This document shows, in pieces, positions 38,335 through 46,586 of a stretch of 64,000 bases of DNA. Origin of the DNA: Micromonospora sp. CCTCC AA 2012012. GTDB lineage: Bacteria; Actinomycetota; Actinomycetes; Mycobacteriales; Micromonosporaceae. The notes below the pieces were generated by a model. The model saw only the letters and a program-made list of their open reading frames with translations. It ran no database searches and was not told where the DNA came from. The stretch covers positions 2,480,001-2,544,000 of the forward strand of contig NZ_CP159342.1 in NCBI RefSeq assembly GCF_040499845.1, written 5' to 3'. Position numbers and translations under genes: made by a program. Position 1 is the stretch's first letter. The number at the start of each line of letters is the position of its first letter.

Positions 38335-40175
38335 CGCCGCCACGTGTAGCCCCGGGGCGTCACCATCCGGCCGGCGACCACGCGGGTCTGCGAGCTGCCG
38401 ACGACGACCACGCTGTACATGTCGACCAGCGCCGGGTCGAGGGTGGCGAGGGTGGCCAGGTGCACCCGCTCGCCGGGGCGGCTGGCGTTGCGGACCACGC
38501 CGACCGGGGTCTCCGGCGGCCGGTGCGCGGCGAAGCTGGCCAGCGCCGCGCCGAGCTGCCAGTCCCGGGCCCGGCTGCGCGGGTTGTACAGCAGCGCCAC
38601 GAAGTCGCCCTCGGCGGCGGCGGCCACCCGCCGGGCGATCACCTCCCACGGGGTGTGCAGGTCCGACAGGCTCAGGTAGGCGTGGTCGTGCCCGAGCGGC
38701 GCGCCGAGCAGCGCGGACGCGGCGAGGGCGGCGGTCACCCCGGGCACGCCGACCACGTCGATCCGGTCGTCGGCGTGGTCGAGGGCGGGGCTGGCCATCG
38801 CGTACACCCCGGCGTCGCCGGAGCCGACCAGCGCCACGGCGTGCCCGGCGGTGGCCTCGGCGACGGCGGCGCGGGCCCGTTCCTCCTCGGCGCCGAGCCC
38901 GCTGGCGAGGATCCGGGTGCCGGGCCGCAGCAGGTCGCGCACCTGGTCGACGTACTGGTCGAGGCCGACGACCACGGCGGCCCGGCGCAGCTCGGCGACC
39001 GCGCGCGGGGTGCGCAGGTCGGCCGCGCCGGGGCCGAGCCCGACGATCGCCAGCCGGCCGCGCGGGGCGTGCCGGGCGACCGCGACGGTCGCCATCGCCG
39101 AGGCGGTCTTCGGCACCAGCAGGGTGCCGCCGCCGCGCAGCGCGGCGGCCTCGGCGACGCTGGGCGTGCCGACTGCCGCCCGGACCACCTCGCTGGGGTG
39201 CGGCACGTCGACCCCCGCCAGCTCCGCGACGGTCGCCGTCTCCAGGGGTACGCCGAGCGCGTCGGCGGTCGCCACGATGCCCGCCTCGTCGGCCTTGAGG
39301 TCGACGCTGGCCAGGCAGCGCAGGCTGGCCGCGCTCAGGCCGGCCTCGGCGAGCGCCCGGTGCAGCAGGCCGGTCACCTCGGCGGCGGTCACGCCACGGC
39401 TGGAGCCGACGCCGGCGACCAGGGACGGCGGCCGCAGCACGACGGTCCAGTCGTCGACCGGTACGACCCGGTCGGTGACCAGGATCCGGTGGCCGTGCTC
39501 GCGGCCCGTTCCGCTGCCGGTCGGCGGCGGACCGTCGGGGGCGGGCGCGGGCCGCACGTTCGGCGGCAGCGCGGGCAGCGGCCAGGTCGCGTCGGCGATC
39601 AGCGCGACCGGCTCGCCGTCGAGGATCGCCCGGGTCACGGCGGCCACCGCGCCCTCGACCGGCCAGCCGAGGGTGTCCAGCCCGGGCAGCCCGGCGGCGT
39701 CGGTGGCGGTGCTGACCACGGGTCGGGCGTCCAGCAGCGCGCCGACCTCGACGGCGAGCGCGTTGGCCCCACCGGCGTGACCGCCGAGCAGCGCGATCGC
39801 GTGCCGGGCCACCTCGTCGACCACCACCACGGCCGGGTCGGTGCGCTTGTCGGCGAGCAGCGGCCCGAGGATGCGGACCACCGCCCCGGTGGCCAGGAAG
39901 GCGACCACCGCGTCGCAGTCGGCCCAGGCGGCGCGCAGCGCGTCGGCCACGCTCTCCCCGTCGACGAGTCGGGCGTGCGGCCAGGCGGCGGCGAGGACCC
40001 GCGCGTGCCGCCGGCCGGCGGCGGTGGCGGCGACGAGTCCGATGGTGGGACCACCGCTCGGGGCGATCCCGGTCGGTGGCGGGGTGGCGGGCAGGACGGC
40101 GGGCGGCGGGGCGGCGGGCGGCGCGCTCACGGCGCTGCCCCGGTCGGCATCGGGTCGGGGGGTCGGGGCGGTCAC
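38331..40175 (-). CDS. cobJ: CbiG-CobJ fusion: cobalt-precorrin-5A hydrolase and precorrin-3B C17-methyltransferase
   Basis: A 614-residue fusion. After a Pro-rich leader, residues about 44-370 are CbiG, with FLATGAVVRILGPLLADKR, GGHAGGANALA and LVAGVGSSRGVTAAEV; CbiG opens the delta-lactone and releases the C-20 fragment as acetaldehyde. Residues about 373-614 are CobJ/CbiH, with AIVGLGPGAADLRTPRA, LVGSGDAGVYAMASPAL and LYNPRSRARDWQ; it methylates C-17 and contracts the ring. Two consecutive ring-contraction steps are therefore on one chain. The GTG at 40175 overlaps the cobL stop. Confidence 0.92.
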   Translation of the reverse strand: MTAPTPRPDADRGSAVSAPPAAPPPAVLPATPPPTGIAPSGGPTIGLVAATAAGRRHARVLAAAWPHARLVDGESVADALRAAWADCDAVVAFLATGAVVRILGPLLADKRTDPAVVVVDEVARHAIALLGGHAGGANALAVEVGALLDARPVVSTATDAAGLPGLDTLGWPVEGAVAAVTRAILDGEPVALIADATWPLPALPPNVRPAPAPDGPPPTGSGTGREHGHRILVTDRVVPVDDWTVVLRPPSLVAGVGSSRGVTAAEVTGLLHRALAEAGLSAASLRCLASVDLKADEAGIVATADALGVPLETATVAELAGVDVPHPSEVVRAAVGTPSVAEAAALRGGGTLLVPKTASAMATVAVARHAPRGRLAIVGLGPGAADLRTPRAVAELRRAAVVVGLDQYVDQVRDLLRPGTRILASGLGAEEERARAAVAEATAGHAVALVGSGDAGVYAMASPALDHADDRIDVVGVPGVTAALAASALLGAPLGHDHAYLSLSDLHTPWEVIARRVAAAAEGDFVALLYNPRSRARDWQLGAALASFAAHRPPETPVGVVRNASRPGERVHLATLATLDPALVDMYSVVVVGSSQTRVVAGRMVTPRGYTWRR

Positions 40176-41587
40176 GGGCGCTCTCCGGTGAGGACGACGA
40201 CGGGGTTGGTGGCGGCGAGCCGGAGCGACCCGCCGGGCAGGTCGGCCAGGCGCGCGGCGGCCAGTTGGCTCCCCTCGACCGGATAGCCGGCCGAGCGGAG
40301 CAGGTGCACGGCCGGCGCGACCCGGTCCAGCGCGGCGAGGGCCACCACCACCCGCTGCGGGCGGCGGGCCACCACGGCGGCGAGCACGTCGACGCCGCCT
40401 CCGCCGACGAAGACGGCGTCCGGGTCGGGCAGTCCGGCCAGCGCCGCCGGGGCGCTGCCGACCACCAGCCGGACGTCGACGCCGTGCCGGGCCGCGTTGG
40501 CCCGGACCGGTGCGGTGGGGTCCCGCTCGACGGCGATCACCGCCGCGCCGAGCAGGGCGCACTCGATGCCGACCGACCCGCTGCCGGCCCCGACGTCCCA
40601 GACGAGACGGCCGAGGCGGGGCCGGAGCCGGGCGACGACGAGGGCGCGCACCTCGGCCTTGGTGATCATGGAGTCGCGGTGCGCGTACGCGGACTCGGGC
40701 AGCGCCCAGCCACCGGGCGGGGCCGCGGCGGGTTGGTTGTCCGCCCGCATCGGGCCGACCCCGGGCCGGTCGCACCCCGGTCCGGGGTCGGGCCCGGTGC
40801 CCTCCGGCACAGCGACGCGGGCCGGGTCGGCCGGAGCCGGGTCGGCGGGGGACGCGGTCGGTGCGAGGCTGAGCAGCACGTGCGGGTCGTCCCACTGCCG
40901 GCCGGCGGCCTCCTCGGGCGTCGTCCAGGTGACCCGTTCGGCGTCGGTGCCGAGGTGTTCGGCGACCAGCAGGCGGCGGGGCCAACCCACCAGGCCCGCC
41001 CCCAGTTCGGCGGCGCCGGCACCGGGCGCGGTGAGGACGGCGACGGCGGGCAGCGCCCGGCAGGCGTTGAGCGCCGGACGCGGGTCGCGGCCGTGCGCGG
41101 TGACCACGGCGGCGCCGTCCCAGGGCAGGCCGGCGCGGGCGAAGGCGGCGGCGACGCTGGACACCGCCGGCAGCACCCGCACCGGCAGGCCGGCCGCCCG
41201 CAGCCGCCGGACGATGCCGAAGCACCCGGGGTCCCCGCTGGCCAGCACGACGGCCGGGACACCGGCGGCGACGGCAGCGCGGAGGCGGTCCAGCGCCGGG
41301 GCGAGCGGGCCGAGGGTGACGGTGGCGCAGCCGATCGGCATCGGTGAGGCGGCGAGGTGCCGAGCCGCACCCACCACCAGGCCGGCGTCGGCGAGCGCGG
41401 GGCCCAGCCCGGGGTGCGCCGGCCGCCCGGCGGCGTCCACGCCGACCACCGTGACCAGCGCGCCTGCCACCGGCCCCGCAGCAGCCGACGGGACAGCAGC
41501 GGCCGAGCGGGTGGCGGACGAGCGGGTAGCGGACGCGGCAGGGGCTGGAGCGTCGGGCGCGGGGCGGGCAGTCGCACCAGAAGGCAT
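40172..41587 (-). CDS. cobL: Precorrin-6Y C5,15-methyltransferase (decarboxylating), CbiET type
   Basis: A 471-residue bifunctional CobL. After a 40-residue Ala/Pro leader, the CbiE half (TVVGVDAAGRP, VVLASGDPGCFGIVRRL) methylates C-5, and the CbiT half from about residue 270 (MITKAEVRALVVARL, VWDVGAGSGSVGIECALLG) methylates C-15 and decarboxylates. A poorly conserved Pro-rich linker joins them. The ATG at 41587 has no clear ribosome-binding site and lies just after nested inverted repeats, so the start is uncertain; a GTG about 45 codons in is an alternative. A 230-bp gap separates it from cbiD. Confidence 0.9.
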   Translation of the reverse strand: MPSGATARPAPDAPAPAASATRSSATRSAAAVPSAAAGPVAGALVTVVGVDAAGRPAHPGLGPALADAGLVVGAARHLAASPMPIGCATVTLGPLAPALDRLRAAVAAGVPAVVLASGDPGCFGIVRRLRAAGLPVRVLPAVSSVAAAFARAGLPWDGAAVVTAHGRDPRPALNACRALPAVAVLTAPGAGAAELGAGLVGWPRRLLVAEHLGTDAERVTWTTPEEAAGRQWDDPHVLLSLAPTASPADPAPADPARVAVPEGTGPDPGPGCDRPGVGPMRADNQPAAAPPGGWALPESAYAHRDSMITKAEVRALVVARLRPRLGRLVWDVGAGSGSVGIECALLGAAVIAVERDPTAPVRANAARHGVDVRLVVGSAPAALAGLPDPDAVFVGGGGVDVLAAVVARRPQRVVVALAALDRVAPAVHLLRSAGYPVEGSQLAAARLADLPGGSLRLAATNPVVVLTGERP

Positions 41588-41600
41588 GTGCCCGGGTAGC

Positions 41601-41640
41601 GATATGCCTGTGTGGCATGAATATGCCGGAGAGTCATATC
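41601..41640. promoter_or_regulatory. Nested inverted repeats upstream of cobL
   Basis: GATATG at 41601-41606 mirrors CATATC at 41635-41640, enclosing the hairpin GGCAT-GAAT-ATGCC at 41614-41627. The block is distinctly AT-richer than its surroundings and lies 14 bp before the cobL start. It could be an operator or translation-control hairpin inside the 41588-41817 gap, which holds no gene. Confidence 0.45.
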
Positions 41641-41817
41641 GGTCGCGGCGGATCCGCGGGGAGCCGCCGTCACGCACAGTGAAAGAAGTGTCGGGAACAG
41701 CGCAGCCCGGAACCGGATCCGCCAGGGAGACCGGTCCGCTGGCCGGGACGCCTGAAGGGACCGGACCGGCGGACGAGACGGGAGCGGCGGGGGCGCCGAC
41801 GTCGGGCGGCGGGGCGG

Positions 41818-42969
41818 TCACGCGGCCCACCGGCCGGAGGAGGCGACAACCCGGTCGCCGGCGAAGTCCACCATGGCCACGTCGACCGTGACGGCGTGCG
41901 CGGCGAAGCGGAGCAGCACCTGGCGTACCCGGCGGCAGAGCAGGTCCCCGGCGGGGCCGAGCAGACCGGCGGCGGCCCACAGCTCGTACGCGTGCCGTCC
42001 GGTGTTGGCGGCGGTGACGGCCGCGACCAGCTCGGGGTCGCCGCCGGCCTCGGCGGTCACCGCGCCGAGCAGCGACAGGTCCACCTTCGACCGGGTGTAG
42101 TGGGTCATCAGGATGCCGGCGGCGAGCTTCGCCAGCTTGCCGGCCATGCCGACGAAGACCACCCCGGTCATGCCGTCGTCGACGGCGGCGGTGACCGCCG
42201 CGCCGGTGAAGTCGCCGACCTCGACGAAGCAGACCTCGGGCAGCTCCGGCAGGAGCGCCCGGGCGGCCCGCTCGGTACGCCCCCCGGTGCACAGCACGAC
42301 GGTCCGCTCCCCCTGGGCGGCCATCACGTGCACCGCCTGCACCACGCTGGCCCGCCAGGAGGCGGTCGAGAAGGGCCGGACGATCCCGGTGGTGCCGAGG
42401 ATGGAGATGCCGCCGAGGATGCCGAGCCGCCGGTTGGTGGTCTTGCGCGCCATCCGCTCCCCGTCCGGCACGCTGACCACCACCCGGACGCCCACCTCGG
42501 TCAGGTCGACCACCTCGGCCACCGCCTGCCCGATCATGCGGCGCGGCGTCTCGTTGATGGCCGGTCCGCCGACGGGCAGGCCGAGGCCGGGCTTCGTCAC
42601 CGTGCCGACCCCGGGACCACCGTCGAGGTCCAGCCCGGTCGTCGTACGCCAGCCGACGGTGGCGGTGAGGCGGGCGCCGTGGGTGACGTCCGGGTCGTCC
42701 CCGGCGTCCTTCACCACGACCGCCTCGGCGTGGGGGTCGGGCGGGGCGGTGACGTCGCACCGGTCGACCGGGAAGCGCACCCGCCGGCCGTCGGGCAGGC
42801 CGATCTCCACCTCCCGCTGCGGCACCCCGGTGACCAGGGCGGTGACGGCCGCCTTGGCCGCGGCGGTGGCGCAGGCGCCGGTGGTCCAGCCGGTACGCAG
42901 TGCGGTGGGCCGGACCTTCGCCGTACGCGGCAGGTCCGGTTCGCGCAGCGGCGGCTCGGCGTACGTCAT
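41818..42969 (-). CDS. cbiD: Cobalt-precorrin-5B C1-methyltransferase
   Basis: A 383-residue CbiD, the anaerobic-type enzyme that methylates C-1 of the corrin. It has the family opening LRTGWTTGACATAAAKAA, the central GGISILGTTGIVRPFSTAS and the C-terminal FVGMAGKLAKLAAGILMTHYTRS. The ATG at 42969 overlaps the cobM stop. CbiD replaces CobF of the aerobic route, so its presence with CobN is one sign that this locus mixes routes. Confidence 0.95.
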   Translation of the reverse strand: MTYAEPPLREPDLPRTAKVRPTALRTGWTTGACATAAAKAAVTALVTGVPQREVEIGLPDGRRVRFPVDRCDVTAPPDPHAEAVVVKDAGDDPDVTHGARLTATVGWRTTTGLDLDGGPGVGTVTKPGLGLPVGGPAINETPRRMIGQAVAEVVDLTEVGVRVVVSVPDGERMARKTTNRRLGILGGISILGTTGIVRPFSTASWRASVVQAVHVMAAQGERTVVLCTGGRTERAARALLPELPEVCFVEVGDFTGAAVTAAVDDGMTGVVFVGMAGKLAKLAAGILMTHYTRSKVDLSLLGAVTAEAGGDPELVAAVTAANTGRHAYELWAAAGLLGPAGDLLCRRVRQVLLRFAAHAVTVDVAMVDFAGDRVVASSGRWAA

Positions 42970-43811
42970 CGGGGTGGCCCGTCCCCGGCGGCGTCGGCGG
43001 CCCGGGTGGCGCGGGTCCGGCGCAGCTCGGCGCGGGCAGTGGGCTCGGCCCGGCGGAAGGTGTGGAAGTGCCCGGGGTGATAGAGGTGCGAGCGGGTGCC
43101 GCTGGCGGCGAGCGCCGGGCCGACCAGGAAGAGGGTGTGCTTCCAGAGCCGGTGTTCCTTGACGGTGGCCGCCAGCTCGCCGAGCGTGCAGCGGACCACC
43201 AGTTCGTCGGGCCAGGTCGCCTGGTACGCCACCACGACCGGGGTGTCGGGCGGGTAGCCACCGGCGAGCAGCTCGGCCTGCGCCTGCCCGGAGCGGGCGG
43301 CGGAGAGGAAGAGCGCCATGGTGGTGCCGTGCCGGGCGAACTCACGGACCCGCTCCCCCGGCGGCATCGGCGTCTTCCCGCCCTCCAGGCGGGTGAGGAT
43401 CACCGACTGAGCCACCTCGGGAATGGTCAGTTCCCGGCCGACGATGGCGGCGACGGCGGTGAACGACGACACCCCGGGCACGATCTCCACCGCCAGGCCG
43501 AGGGCCCGGCACAGGTCGAGCTGCTCCTGCACCGCACCCCAGAGCGCCGGGTCGCCGGAGTGGATCCGGGCCACGGTCAGCCCCTGCGCGGCGGCCCGCC
43601 GGTAGAGCGGCAGCACCCCCTCGACGGGCAGTTGGGAGGAGTCGACGATCTCGGCGTCCGGGCGGGCGTGGGCGAGCACGTCGGCGTGGACCAGGCTGGC
43701 CGCCCAGATCACCACGTCGGCGTCCGCGATCACCCGGGCGGCGCGCAGGGTGAGCAGGTCGGCGGCGCCGGGTCCCGCCCCGACGAACCAGACCTTTCCG
43801 GTGGTGGTCAC
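42966..43811 (-). CDS. cobM: Precorrin-4 C11-methyltransferase
   Basis: A 281-residue S-adenosylmethionine methyltransferase of the CobM/CbiF type. Signatures are VWFVGAGPGAADLLTLRAA, RIHSGDPALWGAVQEQ and LTRLEGGKTPMPPGE; the last is specific to CobM. A charged C-terminal tail of about 25 residues is extra. It overlaps the cobI and cbiD genes by 4 bp each. Confidence 0.94.
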   Translation of the reverse strand: MTTTGKVWFVGAGPGAADLLTLRAARVIADADVVIWAASLVHADVLAHARPDAEIVDSSQLPVEGVLPLYRRAAAQGLTVARIHSGDPALWGAVQEQLDLCRALGLAVEIVPGVSSFTAVAAIVGRELTIPEVAQSVILTRLEGGKTPMPPGERVREFARHGTTMALFLSAARSGQAQAELLAGGYPPDTPVVVAYQATWPDELVVRCTLGELAATVKEHRLWKHTLFLVGPALAASGTRSHLYHPGHFHTFRRAEPTARAELRRTRATRAADAAGDGPPR

Positions 43812-44596
43812 AGTTTTCCTCCCCGGCGGTCCCGGTGGGCCGGGACCAGCAGCGTCGACAGGTACGGCAGGTCGTCGGCGGCGGCGTCGACCGGCCCGAT
43901 CCGCTCGTCGGGCAGGCCGAGGGCCCGGCCGAGCACGGCGTCGTCGAGCCGGCCGCGTCGGCGCAGCTCGTCGACCAGCGCCGGGTGGCGGCGCCAGCCC
44001 TTGTAGATCACGACCGTGCCGGGTCCGGCGAGGGCGTCGGCGACCGGCGCGAGTCCGGCCGTCGCCGGCAGCAGGGTCAGCGGCTCGCGTCCCTCACAGA
44101 GCGGGACGCCGCTGCGGGCGGCCAGTTCCTGCATGGCGGTCACCCCGGGGACGGTGCGCACCTCGACCGCCGGGCGGCGGGCGCGCACGCCGTGCGCCAG
44201 GTAGCCGAAGGTGGAGTAGACGTTGGGGTCGCCGATGGTGGCGAAGGCGACCGCGCGGGCGCCCGCGTCGAGCGCGTCGACCACCGCGTCGGCGGCGGCG
44301 TCCCAGGCCCGTCGGCGGCGGGCGGTCACCCCGCCGGTGTCGTCGAGGGCGAACGGCAGCCGGCGGAGCCGGTCCGCGGCGACGTACGCGGACACGGTGG
44401 CCTCGGCGCGGCCGGGGGGCGCGGCACCGTCGGCGGTCGGCCGCTCCATCACCGGTACGAAGACCACCTCCGCCTCGCCCAGCACCCGGACCGCCTTGAG
44501 GGTCAGCAGTTCCGGGTCGCCGGGGCCGACCCCGACCCCGGTCAGGGTGGCCGGGTGGGAGCCGCCACAGGGCCGGCCCGGGTCCGGCGCGGTCAC
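43808..44596 (-). CDS. cobI: Precorrin-2 C20-methyltransferase
   Basis: A 262-residue CobI/CbiL methyltransferase acting on precorrin-2 or cobalt-sirohydrochlorin. It shows LTGVGVGPGDPELLTLKAVR, FATIGDPNVYSTFGYLAHG and VRTVPGVTAMQELAARSG, all typical. The GTG at 44596 overlaps the cobB stop (GTGA). Which of the two substrates it uses matters here because both cobalt-insertion routes are encoded; sequence alone does not decide. Confidence 0.93.
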   Translation of the reverse strand: MTAPDPGRPCGGSHPATLTGVGVGPGDPELLTLKAVRVLGEAEVVFVPVMERPTADGAAPPGRAEATVSAYVAADRLRRLPFALDDTGGVTARRRRAWDAAADAVVDALDAGARAVAFATIGDPNVYSTFGYLAHGVRARRPAVEVRTVPGVTAMQELAARSGVPLCEGREPLTLLPATAGLAPVADALAGPGTVVIYKGWRRHPALVDELRRRGRLDDAVLGRALGLPDERIGPVDAAADDLPYLSTLLVPAHRDRRGGKL

Positions 44597-45978
44597 CGGC
44601 TCGCCGCCTCGACCAGCCGACGGGCCGCGAGGGGCTGGCCCGCCCAGTGGGTGTGCAGGTAGGAGGCGTGCACGTCGCCGGCGACGAAGCCGTGCGCGTC
44701 GCCGTCCCAGCGCCAGGCGGGTCGCTCGCCGTGGCCCGGGTCGGTGACGGTGCGGTGGAACTCGTGGCCGCGTACCGGGTCGCCGGCGGGGTGGACCGGG
44801 GAGGCGGTGGCGGCGACGGCGTCCCGGTAGCCGAGGGTGAGCCGACCGGTCATCCGGGCGGCGTGGTCGAGCCGCCCGCACATCGGCACCCCGTCCAGGG
44901 ACCGGCCGAGATAGAGCAGGCCGGCGCACTCGGCGACGACCGGGCCGGCGAACCCGGCCAGGTCGGCGCGGAGCCCGGCGTTGGCGGCGAGCGCCTCGGC
45001 GTGCACCTCGGGGAAGCCGCCCCCGACGACCACGGCCCGGGTGCCGTCCGGCAGCGCCGGGTCGCGCAGCGGGTCGACCACGACGACCTCCGCGCCGGCC
45101 GCGGTGAGCAGTTCGGTGGTCTCCGCGTACGAGAAGGTGAAGGCCGGACCACCGGCGACCGCGACGACCGGGCGGGTCGTGCCGACGGGCCCACCGACGG
45201 CCGCGACCGGGTCCCAGGGCGCGACGGTCAACGGCGGCGCGGTCCGGGCCAGCTCCAGCACCCCGTCGAGGTCCACGGTGGACTCGACCAGCTCACCGAG
45301 GGCGGCGACGACGGCGAGCGACTCGGGGGCCCGCTCGGCGACCGGCACCAGCCCGAGGTGCCGGGCCGGCGCGGCGACCTCGGCGGCCCGGGTGACCGCC
45401 CCCAGCACCGGTACGCCCACCTCGGCGAGCGCGTCGCGCAGCAGGGTCTCGTGCCGAGGCGAGCCGACCCGGTTGAGGATCACCCCGCCGATCCGTACGC
45501 CCGGGTCGAAGACCTGCATGCCGAGCGCGAGGGCGGCGGCGGAGCGCCCCTGGGCGGTGGTGTCGAGCACCAGCAGCACGGGCGCGTCGATGAGCCGGGC
45601 GACGTGCGCGGTGGAGGCGTACCCGCGTCGGCCGACCGCGCCGTCGTGCAGCCCCATCACCCCTTCGACCACCGCGACGTCGGCGGGGGTGGGCACGCTC
45701 GCGCCGTGCCGCAGCAGCGGTGCGATCCGCTCCTCGCCGACCAGCCACGGGTCGAGGTTGCGGCCGGGCCGGCCCGCGGCGAGCGCGTGGTAGCCGGGGT
45801 CGATGTAGTCGGGGCCGACCTTGTGCGGGCTGACGGTGAGGCCACGGCGGCGCAGCGCGGCGAGCAGCCCGGTGGCGACGGTGGTCTTGCCGTGCCCGCT
45901 GGCCGGCGCCGCCACGACCACCCGGGGCAGCGCCCACGCACCGGCCGGTGCCGTCGTCGCCGGTCGGGTCCGGCTCAC
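44593..45978 (-). CDS. cobB: Cobyrinate/hydrogenobyrinate a,c-diamide synthase
   Basis: A 461-residue CobB/CbiA amidotransferase. The N-terminal half has the P-loop-like VVVAAPASGHGKTTVATGL and KVGPDYIDPGYH. The C-terminal glutaminase half has the nucleophile Cys in VAECAGLLYLG and the GYRDA and HEFHRT motifs. It amidates the a and c side chains using Gln and ATP. The GTG at 45978 overlaps the cobO stop. Length is typical. Confidence 0.95.
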   Translation of the reverse strand: MSRTRPATTAPAGAWALPRVVVAAPASGHGKTTVATGLLAALRRRGLTVSPHKVGPDYIDPGYHALAAGRPGRNLDPWLVGEERIAPLLRHGASVPTPADVAVVEGVMGLHDGAVGRRGYASTAHVARLIDAPVLLVLDTTAQGRSAAALALGMQVFDPGVRIGGVILNRVGSPRHETLLRDALAEVGVPVLGAVTRAAEVAAPARHLGLVPVAERAPESLAVVAALGELVESTVDLDGVLELARTAPPLTVAPWDPVAAVGGPVGTTRPVVAVAGGPAFTFSYAETTELLTAAGAEVVVVDPLRDPALPDGTRAVVVGGGFPEVHAEALAANAGLRADLAGFAGPVVAECAGLLYLGRSLDGVPMCGRLDHAARMTGRLTLGYRDAVAATASPVHPAGDPVRGHEFHRTVTDPGHGERPAWRWDGDAHGFVAGDVHASYLHTHWAGQPLAARRLVEAASR

Positions 45979-46586
45979 CACTCGATCCCCTTCTGGCCCT
46001 TCTGGCCGGCGTCCATCGGGTGCTTGATCTTGGTCAGCTCGGCGACCAGGTCGGCGGCGGCGACCAGGCGCGGGTCGGCGTCCCGGCCGGTGATGACGAC
46101 GTGCTGGAAACCGGGGCGGCCGGCGAGGGTGTCGACCACCTCGTCCACGTCCACCCAGCCCCACTTCATCGGGTAGGTGAACTCGTCGAGCACGTAGAGG
46201 CCGTGGCGCTGTGCGGCCAGGTCGCGCTGGATCTGCCGCCAGCCCTCCAGGGCGTCGGCGGCGTGGTCGGCCTCGCCGCCGCGCTGGATCCAGGACCAGC
46301 CCTCGCCCATCTTGTGCCAGGCGACCGGGGCGCCCTCGCCGGTGCGCTCGTGCACCTCGCCGAGGGCCCGGAAGGCGTTCTCCTCCCCCACCCGCCACTT
46401 GGCGCTCTTGACGAACTGGAAGACGCCGATCGACAGCCCGGCCGTCCAGGCTCGCAGCGCCAACCCGAACGCGGCGGTCGACTTCCCCTTCATCTGACCG
46501 GTGTGGACGATGGTCAGCGGCCGGTTCCGCCGCTGCCGGGTGGTCAACCCGTCGACGGGCACGTGGCTGGGCTTCCCCTGCGGCAT
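45975..46586 (-). CDS. cobO: Corrinoid adenosyltransferase
   Basis: A 203-residue CobO-type (CobA/BtuR family) ATP:cob(I)yrinic acid adenosyltransferase. The P-loop is IVHTGQMKGKSTAAFG, and FQFVKSAKWRVGEENAF, VLDEFTYPMKWGWVD and VITGRDADPRLVAAADLV complete the fold. It attaches the upper adenosyl ligand. Its ATG shares one base with the stop of the chelatase gene upstream, and its end overlaps cobB. Confidence 0.95.
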   Translation of the reverse strand: MPQGKPSHVPVDGLTTRQRRNRPLTIVHTGQMKGKSTAAFGLALRAWTAGLSIGVFQFVKSAKWRVGEENAFRALGEVHERTGEGAPVAWHKMGEGWSWIQRGGEADHAADALEGWRQIQRDLAAQRHGLYVLDEFTYPMKWGWVDVDEVVDTLAGRPGFQHVVITGRDADPRLVAAADLVAELTKIKHPMDAGQKGQKGIEW

